DNA of 64,000 nt from Brasenia schreberi (GCA_036023115.1 JAYKKT010000061.1:10993501-11057500); one strand, 5' to 3'. Numbered from the stretch's first letter, positions 50,728 through 62,802 are shown. Translations and numbers: made by a program. Notes: generated from the sequence alone by a model not told the origin.

Positions 50728-53107
50728 ATCTAAAGATTTCAAAAATATAAGTCCTTTAGGACAGTATACAAGAAAGTTTAGCAAGGTCCTTTCTCGCCTA
50801 TCTGTCAATCCATTCTAGGTTGAGCACCAGGTATAGTAGTAGGAGGAAAAAATGAATTAATATTAAAAGAAGCTCTTCCTCTACTCCTTAAACTTCTTCT
50901 ACCACCTCAAAAGTCTTCAGCAATCCTCTTTCCCCTGCTAGGTGCTTGTGAACTGCTACTATCAATCTATGTTCTAGCATTTGAAGGCAAACTATCAGTG
51001 AATTCAAATCCAATAGCATCATCATCTTCTTGAAACATCTCCAAATCATTCTTTTGTTGTCTCCTTTTCTGTATACTCTCAATCATTTGCACACATTGCC
51101 ATTTAATACCTTATGGCAAACTTGTAACTCTTGCCTGTACATGGAGCAACTTCTTTCCTAGTCCTTGCTAGGTAGTATTTCAACCTTGAAATTCTACCAC
51201 TAACCACCCTCTCACAAAATAAACATCTGATCTTTAATCTAGAACCCTCAAGTGTATCCCACTGCCATGCCGAATCATCAGAACGAGAATGGGAGTCTCT
51301 AATACTCCTTCCTGCCATCTCAATTCAGTACTTTAATTCAATAAAAAACCTGAAAATAAAAGCACTTCGTAAATCCCCAACGGTCAAATAACCCACGTCC
51401 ATATTACTATGCAATGATATGGTGGAAATGGATGCATGCCACGTCCTACATGGGAGGCCATGGCAGTATGATATGAATGCAACATATAGAGGAAGAGACA
51501 ACTCTTATTCATTTATATGGGAGCATCGAAAGATTATAATCTTACCTAACCATTGAGGAGGAGACACTCTCAAAGACACTATTCATTGATGCAAATACCA
51601 CACGCTAGTTCGAGGAAAGCATGATAGAAGCAAATGCTTGCACCATCCTGATAATCAAGGGTGTTGAATATTCGGAAACCCCTATTCCAGCTAAGGTATG
51701 CAGATTACTTTCTGAATATAATGATATCTTTAGAGAGCCAACCAACTTACCATCTATATGAAATATCCAGCATCAAATCGACTTTCTCCCAGGTTCCAGT
51801 TTACCTATCGCACTATAGGATGAGTCCAAAAGAGCATCTCATCCTGGTGGAGAAAGTAGAAGAACTATTGAAAAATGGACATATTCGGGAAAACATCAGC
51901 CCATGTGCAGGACCTGCCCTACCTACCCCAAAGAAAGACTTGACTTGGAGAATTTGTGTAGATAGTCAAGCTATAAACAAAATTACCAAGTATCATTTTC
52001 CCATTCCTCATCTTGATGACATGCTGGATCAACTCAGTGGTACTAGGCTATTCACCAAGTTAGACCTCAGAAGTGGCTACCACTAGATTCAAATTAGGTC
52101 AGGAAATGAGTGGAAGATTGCCTTTAAAACTAAAGATGGTTTGTAAGAATGGTTGGTGATGCCTTTTGGCCTATCAAACACCCCTAGTACATTCATGCAC
52201 TTAATGAACTAGGTACTTCAATACTTTGTTTCCTAATTTATGGTTGTATATTTTTTATGACATTCTGATCTATAGTAAGGATGTGACTGAAGATCTTCAG
52301 TACATCACAAATGTGTTTTCATATTAAGGAAGAATGAGTTGTATGTAAACTTGAAAAGTATGTTTTTATGCAAACCCAATTGGTACTTTTGGGTTTTATT
52401 AATAGTGAAGGAGTTCACATAGATGAAGCAAAGGCGAACTCTATTCATGAGTGATAGACTCTCAAATCTGTTACTGATATAGGAAGTTTCCATGGATTAG
52501 CCACTTTCTATCGTAGGTTTATCAAGGAAAGTTTCACGAGAGTAGTAAAGAGTTTTGATATGCTAAAAGAAAAGCTTTCTTCTGTCCCGGTTCTTGCACT
52601 ACCTGATTTCAAGAAGACATTTGAGCTGGAATGTAATGCGAGTGCCATGGGAATCGGAGCTGGGCTATCTCAGGACAGGTGACCTATTGCCTTCTTTAGT
52701 GAAAGGTTAAGTGAAGCACGACAAAAGTGGAGTACATACCAGCAAGAGTTGTACGCAGTCTTTAGGTCCCCCAAGACATGAGAATCATACTTATTACCTA
52801 AGGACTTCATTATCATTTATGATCATCAAGCTTTGAAGCACTTCTGAAATCAAAAGCATGTGGATCGTATACTGGCACGATGGACAGCTTATTTAGAAAG
52901 ATTTGATTACGTGATTATGCATAAATCTGGAATTCTCAATCAAGTAGCATATGCTCTTAGTCGACGATCAACTCTTCCAATATCTTTTCGTACAAAATTT
53001 CTTGGTTTGGAACAGCTTAAAAACTACTATTTTGATGATGAAGACTTTGGCTAGATTTTGTCAAAATCCCATACAAACCACTCGACAAGTGAATTTGTGG
53101 TTCAAAA

Positions 53108-56100
53108 CAGTGTTGTTTGACGCGTATTGTTGGGCTCTACGATACGGGCGTATCGTTGGGCTCTATGATACGGGCGTACCGTATCGTATCGTACTTTAAT
53201 ATTAAAATAATGCAAAAATTAATTAAAAAACCACTAAAAATTAGTAAAAATCTGAAAAAAATAAAAAAATTTAGGAAAAATCTGGTAATTGCTTTAAATT
53301 CATATAATGTAAGTTTAGTACAGATTAAGCATTCAACATTGAACAATTGTATCCAAATTTACATATTTTGAATCCAAAAAACAAATTATAATCAGGATCA
53401 TCAACTAAATAATCTTCATCTTCTCCTTATTGCAGATCCTCCTCCTCATCATCAGTGACACCTTCTTCTTAGAAATCAAATTCTTCATGTTGTTGTTGCG
53501 CTCCTTCCAAATTAATCCAGGCAATGTCTTCTTCAGTTAGGAGGGCATTTTCTTCAGTGTCTTCCATAACCCAATCTTCTAATATATCAAAATTATCCAA
53601 ACTTATTGGATCGAACTCGCTTTCTTATCTATTTACTTTTTTTAATTGCATACGACAAACAAAGATAAAAAATTAGTAAATAATATTAACATTTGAAGAT
53701 TGAAGTTAAACAATATTGAATTGAAAGTAATACAACATTACCTTTCACGAAGGCGCATATTACAACGAATATAAACCAAATCATTTAGCCTTTTGTGTTC
53801 CAACCTATTGCGCTTTTTTGTATGAATGTGTTCAAAAACACTCGAATTTCTTTCACAACCTGTTGCACTACACGTTTGGCTTAAGACTCTCACTGCAAAA
53901 TCTCTAAGGTTTAGAAAATCACTTCCAAACCTGTTCCACCAAACATCTGTAAAAAAAATACAAACATTAGAGACATAATAATCCACAATAATGTAAGATG
54001 CAACTTAAATATGAAAATAAACAATTTACCTGGACGCATCGTAGTGCGGTTGTGAATTACAACAGGCAAACCCATCAAGTGAAGAACATTATCATATATC
54101 TCCATCTCTCGATGTATAGCATCTGTTGTACTCTCATCAGGGACTAATCTGTCGATATAATCAATGATGCCTCGATTAACCTCACCGTCCCTTTTGAATC
54201 TTGCTGAGTACCTAAATGATGGGTTTAGATAATATGCTGTTGCATGAATAGGCTGATGCAATTGTTTATTCCATCTATTATCAATTATTTTCTACCAGGG
54301 CACATAATCTCTCTTTTTTCCATTAAAGTTATTTCTAATTGCTTCTTTTGCCCTATTCATGGCTTCATAAAGGTAGCCCATAGATGGTTTCTCCTCGCTA
54401 TCTGCCAATATCAAAACCTTGACTAAAGGAAAGGTAGTTCTCAACAATCTAACACATGCATTCCAAAATGTACTTTTGAAAACTGTCTCTACAATCTCAT
54501 TCAACTTTCTGTTTCTTCTATTTTGAGGCAATTCTGCAAAATGTTGCTACTCATCTGAGGAGAACATTCTCTTCAATGCTTGCTTCTGTCTCACAATACT
54601 CTGTACAGATAAGAAGTTAGTTGCAAATTGAGTTGCAGTTATACGAAGAAGCTCTGCACCATCTGTATATCTCCTCATCATACATAGTACAAATGCATGG
54701 TTATAGATGATTTTGGTGATATCTTGGCAACACTCAGTTGCTGCCTTTATCTCATCCATTTGACCAATATCCTCAAGGATGAGATCTAAACAATGGGCTG
54801 CACAATGTGTCCAATAGAAAGTCCCATAAGTATCAGCTAACTCCTTCCCCGTTGCTTTGTAGTTAGTTGTATTATCTGTAATCAATTGGACTACATTCTC
54901 TAGCCCAACCTCATGTATAACCTTATAAAATTCTTGTCGTAGGATTTCTGCAGTCTGCCTCTCCTCTAACATATCTAGAGATCTAAAAAACATGAGTCTT
55001 TTAGGACAATATATAAGAAAGTTTAGCAATGTCCTTCCTCACCTATCTGTCCATCCATCTGCCATGATAGTGCATCCCGTTTCCTTCTATAATTGTCTCA
55101 AAGTCAAACAATATTGTTGCACTTCAATGACAGTCTGATCTAATATCTTCCCTCTCAACTTTTGATAAGAGGACATCCTGTATCCTGGATCGATTTTAGC
55201 AATTGCATTTGCCATTGCTTGAAAATGAAAACTGTTTGTTGCATTAAATGGAATGCATGCATCATAAAACCATTTCCCACTGCAAGGTCTGCCTGAACAT
55301 GCAGTTGTTCTGCCGCCATAGCAGCATGAATTCCAGGTTGAGCACTAGGTGTAGTAGAAGGAGGAAAGAATGAATGTATGCTAGAAGAAACTCTTCCTCT
55401 ACTCATTGCTGAACTTCCTCTTCTACCACCGCCAAAGTCTTCAACAACCCTCTTTTCCCTGCTAGGTGCTCGTGAACTATTACTATCAACCTCTGTTCTA
55501 CCATCTGCAGGCAAACTATCAGTGAATCCAAATCCAGTGGTAGTTGTATCATCAGCTTCTTCAAACATCTCTAAATCATTCTTTTGTTGTTTCATTTCCT
55601 GTATACTCTCAATCATCTACAGGCATTGCCATTTAATACCTTCTGGCAAACTTCTAACTCTGCCTATGCATGGAGCAACTTCTTTCCTGGTCTCTGCTAG
55701 GTAGTGTTTCAACCTCGAAATTCCACCACTAACCACCTTTTCACAAAATAAGCATCTATCTTTAACCGAGAACCCTCCTCAACTGGTATACCCCATTGCC
55801 ATGCTGGATCATTAGACCGAGAATGGGAGTCTCTACCACCCCTTCCTGCCATTTGAATGAGTACTTTAATTCAAACAAAAACCTGAAAATAAAAATACTT
55901 CGTAAATCCCTAATCTTCAAATAACACTCAAATGGAGTGTCTCCCACCACTTCATGAGTGCAATAAAAATCGTATACACACATTTAATAACTTCATATTT
56001 TGTCATTCAAAAAAAAAAAATGAAATAACACAAAAAACAATAAATATAAAAGAAAAAAATGAAGAAAAATATTAAAAATATATCAAAATCCAAGTTAGGA

Positions 56101-56295
56101 GGCTTGCACGGACACCATAGAGCACGATTTTAGAGCTTTGAACACCAAAGAGGGGAAAAACGGCTCTTAGGGAGCTTAAAGCACTCAAAGGGAGAGAGGA
56201 AACCCGCAAAAAACGTGGGTTTCCGTTCGGCCGGGGACAGGGTCTCGACCCGTATAATACATGTTGTATTATACGGTGCAATACCGATAACACTG
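53108..56295 (-). mobile_element. hAT transposon D, inserted in the gypsy integrase
   Basis: Ends CAGTGTTGTTTGACGCG and CGATAACACTG; perfect 8-bp target duplication GTTCAAAA at 53100-53107 and 56296-56303. Minus-strand coding order: BED finger about 55770-55850, linker 55155-55616, DUF659 core 54547-55070 (MADGWTDR present; ITDNTTNYK intact), 54292-54531, then 53911-54261, dimerisation 53738-53986, acidic tail 53400-53600. Several stops and one or more frameshifts disrupt it. It is second only to B in completeness. Confidence 0.92.
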
Positions 56296-56417
56296 GTTCA
56301 AAATGCATTTTTCTTCAAAGGTAATTGTTTATGTATCCCTAGGAGTTCAATATGCAACAAGCTTATATGGGAAATGTGTTATGGTGGACTTAGTGGTCAT
56401 GCGGGGCGAGATAAAAC

Positions 56418-57567
56418 CAGTGTTGTCTAACCGTATTGTATTGCGTATCACTGGGCTCCACGATATGGGCGTATCGTATCGTATCGAATCGTATCACTTG
56501 TATCATACATTAATATTAAAAAAATACAAAATTATTTAAAAAATAAAGAAAAATTAGTAAAAAACTGAAAAAATCAAGAAAAATCTAGTAATTGCTTTAA
56601 ATTCATATAATACAAAGTTTAGTACAGATTGAGCATTCAACATTGAACAATTGCATTCAAATTTACATATTTTGAAGCAAAAAATGAAATACATTTACAT
56701 TTTACATATTGTAAATTTGTATCAGCCTATCAGGATCATTAACTAAATAATCTTCATCTTCTCCTTGATGAAGATTCAAAGTTTCTCATTACCTTCTGCC
56801 TCAAAATCAAAATCTTCATATCCTTCATGATGTCATTGCATTCCTTTCAAATTAATCCATGCAATGTCTTCTTCGGTTAGGAGTGCATTTTCTTCGTTAT
56901 CTTCTATAATCCACTCATCTAATATATCAAAATTAACAAACTGCTATCTTTGTACATGTAGTTGTCATATTTGCTAATTTTCATATGTGAGCAAAACGAT
57001 GAGCTCCATTTCTTTTATTATTGAGTTGAGTCTATGACACCTCAGTGAATTAATATTGTTACTTAATGATATCCCCTTTTTCTCTTACTCGAGACTAGCT
57101 TTTTAACTAATGCTTGAGCTTCATTTCTCACTTGACTGAGTTAAGCCTCACACACATTGATCATGTTCAACTCAATGGAAGTCATGTAAGGTGAACCCTA
57201 AAATAGTGAAGTTGTGAAATGCCCACTCAATAAACCGAGACAACCAAATTGTTTTTCATTATTTGCGATTTCATGAAATTAGAAACTGGTAGCAGAAATA
57301 TACAAAAGTTGGCAACAAAAAGGGAAATGATTTTGTCTCAATTTTTATTTGTTCATAAATTATTCTTATTCAATAAATAAAATTATAAACCCAAATTTAT
57401 ATGTTACATACATAACTTGCAATCCCAAACAAGCATATTGGAGGATGCATTGGAGGGAAGTGAAGAGAGGCCACAAAAAAAAAATTGAAAAAAAATTTGA
57501 TTTTTTAAAATTTTTTTTTGGGCATATCACTCGTATCGTACGATACGGTGCGATACGGATAACAATG
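56418..57567 (-). mobile_element. hAT element E, non-autonomous, inserted in the gypsy integrase
   Basis: Starts CAGTGTTGTCTAACCG, ends CGGATAACAATG; perfect 8-bp target duplication GATAAAAC at 56410-56417 and 57568-57575. 56418-56936 matches the 3' end of hAT D including the acidic-tail coding remnant. 56937-57520 is unrelated to the other copies, and the last 45 bases carry the GTATCG/CGATACG terminal repeats. No transposase core. Confidence 0.9.
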
Positions 57568-58850
57568 GATAAAACCATCACCAATCTAGAATCTCTTTAT
57601 TTCTGGCCCCAACTCAAAAAAGATATAGGAAAATTTGTCCTTTGGCATCCAACCTATCAATAGAGCAAAAGACACGTACATAAAAGTGGCATATATCTGC
57701 CTTCACCTATTCCTAGCGCACCTTGATAAGTTACTTCGATGGACTTTATCTTGGGATTGCCCAAAACAGCAAGATAGTGATGCCATCTGTGTGGTAGTTG
57801 ACAGATTTTCTAAAATGAGGTTTTTAGTATGTTTATAGAAATGTTACTTCGATGGACTTTATAGAAATGTTTCGGCACCAACTCAAGTTTTCCAATATAG
57901 TATGAGGTTTTTAACAAATCCTTGGGCAACCTACTTCAATATATATGTGACAACATGAAGGGACAATGGGAATTAGCCTTGGCGCAAGCCGAATTTGCCT
58001 ATAACAACTCAGTCTATCGATCTACTGGCTGAAATCCCTTCTCTATTGTCTATACCAAAGTTCCCAGACATGTGGTTAACCTAGTCAAGCTACCTCTAGG
58101 TGTAGGGTCTTTAATCGCTCTTGCTCTCGCTAACAATGATTCTAACCTTTTTCAGCAAGTTAAAGATACACTGGAAGGACGAACAGAAAGCTATAAGAAA
58201 CAAGGTGATAAACATCGGCGAGCCATACAATTTCATGAGGGGAACCAAGTTATGGTCTTCTTGTGCAAAGAACGATCCCCTCAAGGCTCTCATGGTAAAA
58301 TGCAGTAACGAAAGTATGAACTCTATAAGAATCTGAAGAAGATCAATGACAACGCTTTTGTTATCAAGCTTCCACCTGCTATGGGCATTTCTAAAACATT
58401 TAATGTAGTTGATCTTACTCTATATCGTCCCGAAGAGCCACTCTACAACGACAACTTGAGAACTCAAGAGGGGAAGAATGATGCAGTCAAAGATCAGTCA
58501 TGACAGAATTTGACTATTCCTAAAATGGAGGAATCAATGTCTTGAGAATACCAGCAAACCAAGATAAATAGTGCAGGAATTAATGTCTAGAAATAAGTGA
58601 CTGACCAAAATAGGCATTGCCAGACCCAATGTCTGGGGAATGTTAATGGATCCATTAATTGGCAGTCTCTAGGATAGCATATAAAAGCTGCTGGCTGCAA
58701 AGGATTTCGGCAGCCAGTTTTTGTAACTCTGATTCTCTAGTTTGTTTCTATTAAGGAAAGTTCCTTTTAGTCCACTTGAACAATATCAAGTCAGCCAACG
58801 ATGCTTGTGCTGTGTCACATGTGTTGGGCATGGATGTAAGCTAGGGGGAA

Positions 58851-60370
58851 TAATTGTGAGATAGTGTCATATGTGATGAGATGACTTAAATATAGCTATA
58901 TAAGACAATTCACTAATTGAATCTGATACATGTTTGCGTTGTTAGTATATTAATTGCTGATGGTGATGTTGCTTAAGGTTTCCCTGACTTGTACATGGTC
59001 TGGATTAAAGGAGTAGTCGATCCCATGGTATATAGGATCCATTTGTGACTGAGGGTATGGTCAATGATATGGCTTATCAGTTCTCTTCCTCCAAACTTAT
59101 CTAGAGTACATGATGTTTTTCATGTTGCTCAGGAAGCATGTGTATGACCCTTCACTCACAAGAATAAACCCTTATGTATGTGAGAAACTGTCTTTTGTAG
59201 AGCAACCTGGTCATATTGTTGATCAGAAAGGGGCTTGTTCCGCACACACTCAAATTGTACTTGCATTTTGGAACTGATATTTAGATTAATAAATAGCAAC
59301 ATAGCGATTTCCAGTGTCTATCTTATGCCACCATTTAGGCACAGTAAGCCACACTCCAAGCAATTAAAACCAAGGGTTTCCATTTTCTAATAAATGGAGA
59401 ACTACTTTAAATTCTCTTAGTACAAATCATAATACCACCAAGTTTCGACTAACACTACCCCACAATAAAATTGTTTTCTTTCAGCGTCTTGTATTATGAT
59501 GGTACAAATCTCTAGTTTTCTAGTCCAGCACCTCAGCATGTGGGGTCAATAGTCCTACCACACTTTTCAACCTAGCTTTGCACATGTGAAATGATATAGG
59601 TAAGGGGGATGAGATACCAGTATTCATTCAATTGAATCAATTCCTCCTCTAAACAAGATGATTGGTTCAGCTTATGTGTCTTTTGCTTTTCTTTTAGAAT
59701 AATTGCACATCTATTTTGTGTTCTGTTGAACAACTAATAAGTGATTAGTTTGGTTGATATACTTCTTTTTCCACCTATGTTTCGATCAGAACATCTCATT
59801 ACTAAGAAAAGATTTCCATCTCACAATTAGGAAAACCTTTCTCAAGATATAAGTTCACTAAAGTAACACTTATACAATATTAAGGACATTTGGTACAGAC
59901 TTTGGATTGCTGCTTCCTGTGAAGTTCCATATTGTGAAATTCATTCTTCTTGTGTCTCCTTGTTTCTTGTGGAGGTGCAAAGGCACTTAAGAGTCTTCCA
60001 AGCGTGCACCATTGAGAAGTCACTTTGGAAGTGCTGAAGACTATTTTGCATTGCAATAGATAATCACTAGATATCGTGTAAAAAGGCAAAAGTGCACTTC
60101 GTGCTCTAGGGATGATCGAGAACAAGAAGCTGGGGCCATCACTTATGCCCATGGTTGTTCCATCATGTTATCAATACGTGAACTACTTCATACTCACTAA
60201 CGAGTTCTCCTAGTCCTTGATATGGACAATGGAGCACTATATATGTGTATGTAAGTATCCAACATTAACAATTTAGTACAACATGACAAAATTAATGATA
60301 AATTATCAATTTAAATAAAATACTACTAAACAAAGAGATAAATGCATTTGATATATCATTAAGAATTAAG
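58851..60370. other. Region without recognised genes
   Basis: No family signature on either strand. The minus ORF at 59880-60152 has none. This could still be host intron (see the ERG28 finding). Confidence 0.4.
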
Positions 60371-60374
60371 AACA

Positions 60375-61035
60375 TACATTCAAACAACAACTAATCCTTT
60401 TCCCATGCTAGATGGAGTTGGCTACATGGATTCTTTGTTTCTAAAGAGCTTGATCATGTGCCATGTTAGATTCAAACAACAATAACTAAGCCTTTTTCAA
60501 CGCTAGATGGGGTTGGTACATGGATTCTTTGCTTCCATAGAGCTCACACAACAAAAGCTATATCGTCCTTTTATTGTTTCCTTCCAAGACTTTTGTGGTC
60601 TTCTTCTTCATTTTTTTACATTTTTACCATCTAGTTTCTCACACCTTCTTGTTGAAGCTTTCTTTAATTGCCTTTCCACATGTCCAAACCATCTTAAAAA
60701 AATTCTCATTTTGTCGTCTATTAGTGTAATTTCCAATTTGTTTATGATAACCTCATAATAAATACGATCTTTCCTTCCATGGCCACGCACCCATATGAGC
60801 ATATTCATTTATGTTAAAACCATCTTTTATACATGTTGATGATCAATTTCTCTATTACCTTGTCATGAACATCTTCTTTACCATCTCCAACAATTTTCCT
60901 GTTGCTTCAAAAACTGGCCATAGGTATTTAAAACTTTTCTCACAAGGAATACAATGTTTGTCAATCTTAATTTTTATGTTATGTGAAGTAACAAAATGAT
61001 CAAACTTATATTCATATATTCTATCTTTGTTGTAA
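60375..61035 (-). mobile_element. RTE LINE 3' fragments
   Basis: Two family tails at about 60385-60450 and 60475-60540 (plus strand ACTAATCCTTTTCCCATGCT and AACTAAGCCTTTTTCAACGC). The second is followed by minus-strand C-terminal RT remnants, RIFLRWFGHVERQLKKAST at 60608-60808 and IKIDKHCIPCEKSFKYL at 60855-61040. Confidence 0.7.
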
Positions 61036-61049
61036 TACAACTACAACTA

Positions 61050-61290
61050 CAACTACAACATGTCAACAACAGCTAAGCCTTTTCCCATACTAGATGGGGT
61101 CGGCTACATGGATGCTTTGTTTCCACATAGCCCTATCATGTGCCATGCTAGCAGTTAACTAATATAAACTAGATCATTCTTTATAGTTTCTTCCCAACAC
61201 TTTTGTGGTTACCCTCTTCCTCTTTTAATATTTTTAGAATCTAATTTTTCATATCTTCTGACAAGAGCATCCTTTGGTCATCTTTTTACA
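61050..61290 (-). mobile_element. RTE LINE 3' tail fragment
   Basis: Plus strand AACAGCTAAGCCTTTTCCCA followed by the conserved TAGATGGGGTCGGCTACATG and 3' UTR words shared with 6840-7020 (TTTTGTGGTT, CTCTTCCTCTTTTAA). Confidence 0.65.
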
Positions 61291-61294
61291 TGTC

Positions 61295-61420
61295 CAACTA
61301 TGTTATCAATAGCGTGCTATAGCGCCCGCTATAGAGCGTTATAGCATTTCAAAAACGCTATAGCGGGCAACACTTTGCGGGCGACCCACCATGGCCGCTA
61401 TAGCGCCGCTGACAGACATA
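61295..61420. repeat. TATAGCG-rich terminal-repeat-like block
   Basis: CTATGTTATCAATAGCG, then repeated GCTATAGCG/CGCTATAG words in both orientations. The layout, a TGTTATC end followed by short palindromic subterminal repeats, copies that of the GATACG hAT family but with a different repeat. No matching right end was found. Confidence 0.5.
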
Positions 61421-61544
61421 TGAAATTGTTCAGGTTGGGTCGATCCAGATCGACTCGATCCAAATGCTATAAAAGGGGATGAAACCCTCGTTCGTCCCCC
61501 TGTCCCGCCTCTCCCTTCGTCCTCCTGTCCCGCCTCTCCCTCTC

Positions 61545-61795
61545 GGGTGACTCTCTCTTTCTCTCTCGTTGGCTTCCCTCTTGGGTGACTCTCTCTTTCT
61601 CTCTCGTTGGCTTCCCTCTTGGGTGACTCTCGTCCCGCCTCTCCCTTTGTCCCTCTGTCCCGCCTCTCCCTCTCAGGTGACTCTCTCTTCCTCTCCCTTT
61701 GGCTTCCCTCTCGTGTGGCTCTCTCTTTCTCTCCCTTTGGCTTCCCTCTCGTGTGGCTCTCTCTTTCTCTCCCATTGGCTTCCCTCTCAGGAGAT
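61545..61795. repeat. 38-bp pyrimidine-rich tandem repeat
   Basis: Units of the form GGTGACTCTCTCTTTCTCTC followed by TCGTTGGCTTCCCTCTTG. Two near-identical copies (61545-61620), a divergent spacer, then three more with TGTGGCTCTC starts. All-plus pyrimidine bias. The Arg/Glu-rich minus-strand ORF across it is an artefact. Confidence 0.85.
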
Positions 61796-61808
61796 TCAGG
61801 GATTGAGC

Positions 61809-62015
61809 ATGGCGTATCTTAAGAAGGTCAAAGGGTTCAAGACCATCTTCAAGAGAAGAGAGTTGGGTCCCTGTGCTGTTCATTGGATTGGTAAAGATGA
61901 TATTCAGAGAATATCTCATCAGATTCCTGATAGGAAGCTTTTGGGAAGAGAAGACTCACCTCTGCCGAAGGAAACTTATTGGGAGCTCGATCCTGCTTCC
62001 CTGTCAATTCCTTAG
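61809..62015 (+). CDS. Small ORF of unknown function downstream of the CT-rich repeat
   Basis: ATG at 61809 in GAGCATGGCGT opens 68 codons beginning MAYLKKVKGFKTIF, with later WIGKDDIQRISHQIPDRKLL. Mixed amino-acid use without repeats distinguishes it from its surroundings. The preceding CT-rich tract ending CTCTCAGGAG could be a leader or a splice acceptor. I do not recognise a family. It may be a captured gene fragment inside the element that starts at 61295, a first exon, or chance. Confidence 0.3.
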   Translation: MAYLKKVKGFKTIFKRRELGPCAVHWIGKDDIQRISHQIPDRKLLGREDSPLPKETYWELDPASLSIP

Positions 62016-62800
62016 CTTTTGCGTGAGGGCTTTTGATTTGTGACCACAGGACTAGAAGATGTGTCTACTAAGATTCGGCTTTTGATTTCATGATCACTAA
62101 CCTTGAAGAGTCGTCTACCAAAATTTGAACTCATGGATTTGGTTTTGAGTTCATAACGACTTCAGTTCTTCAGTCTTGTAAAAATGCTTGGAGCTGGTGG
62201 TCTGCAGGATAGTTTTCTTGTGCTTTGAACTGGAATTCTGTAGAGAGGAACATGCTGTGTCTTGGGACTCCATAGCGCCAAAGATACCGCCGAGTGATTG
62301 CTTTATGGTGTCCTTGTTAGTTATTATATGTGAAATGGGAATCAAATTACAATTTTTGCATGTCACCTACTAAATTGACGATTGAATACCATCTTCTAGT
62401 TTTGGATATGTTCTGTTGACAATGCTGGTCTGGTCTAAGGTCCTGTGCAAGTAATTCATTTGAGGAACTCTTAAACTATGGATACAGGTTGTGCTTGTTT
62501 GCTTGCAATGGGCATCATCATCATGCCTTCTACTGATCTTTTTCTTGCTTTACATCTAACACCTTGGTGACTTGCATGCAGTTTAGTGGTCGCCAATGCC
62601 TGTTCCATGTAAGTTTGTGTGTGTATTTATCTGCATGCACACCCAGAAGGTTTTTGTTGGGACAAATTACAATTTGACATTATTTCAACTTTCAGAAGTG
62701 GTAACAATGATATCATGGATCCTCCTTCCTTTTCATTCTTTAATAAATTCAACATGATGATAAGATGATAAGTTGTGCATATCTCTTACATTTTTGCCAT
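62016..62800. other. Region without recognised genes
   Basis: Nothing recognisable. ORFs of about 60-70 codons on both strands at 62151-62373 overlap each other and lack features. Confidence 0.4.
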
Positions 62801-62802
62801 AG

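Larger units (their letters stand above)
41469..51395 (-). mobile_element. hAT transposon C, split by hAT B and a copia element
   Basis: Three blocks of one minus-strand element: 41469-41729, 45131-46725 and 50728-51395. The left end CAATGTTGTCTGATACG with GTATCG repeats is the 3' terminus. Acidic C-terminal tail lies at 45220-45417, dimerisation domain about 45560-45690, DUF659 transposase about 46215-46720 (ITYNATNYK, catalytic D lost), linker 50888-51082 and BED finger 51103-51318 (KIRCLFC). The right end is cut off at about 51395 without a terminal repeat, where gypsy-like sequence begins. Side-by-side comparison with hAT D shows the blocks are continuous once the two inserts are set aside. 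Confidence 0.85.
51661..58503 (+). pseudogene. Gypsy pol remnant: RT, RNase H, integrase
   Basis: [21 protein letters not shown] and [13 protein letters not shown] at 51661-52086, then frameshifts. The usual YxDD box region near 52250 is broken. RNase H about 52610-52990, where FELECNASAMG has Asn for the catalytic Asp, ending in GILNQVAYALSRR. Integrase zinc region at 56296-56417 (GGLSGHAGRDKT) continues at 57568 (ESLYFWPQLKKDI). Integrase core is partly deleted at 57660-57960, with VVVDRFSKM retained. C-terminal part with [13 protein letters not shown] and the PEEPLY motif stops at 58503. Many stops. Confidence 0.85.
51400..58850 (+). mobile_element. Ty3/gypsy retrotransposon, split by hAT D and hAT E
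   Basis: Blocks 51400-53107, 56296-56417 and 57568-58850. Removing the two hAT elements and one copy of each 8-bp duplication rejoins the integrase reading frame. Beginning is obscured where it meets hAT C. A possible 3' LTR begins near 58538 (TGTCTTGAGAATACC) after a purine-rich AAAATGGAGGA and contains CATATAAAAGCTG as TATA region. No 5' LTR was found. Confidence 0.85.

Noticed and set aside
61467..61919. 150-codon Arg/Glu-rich minus-strand ORF
   Set aside because: Translation of the CT-rich tandem repeat; low complexity.
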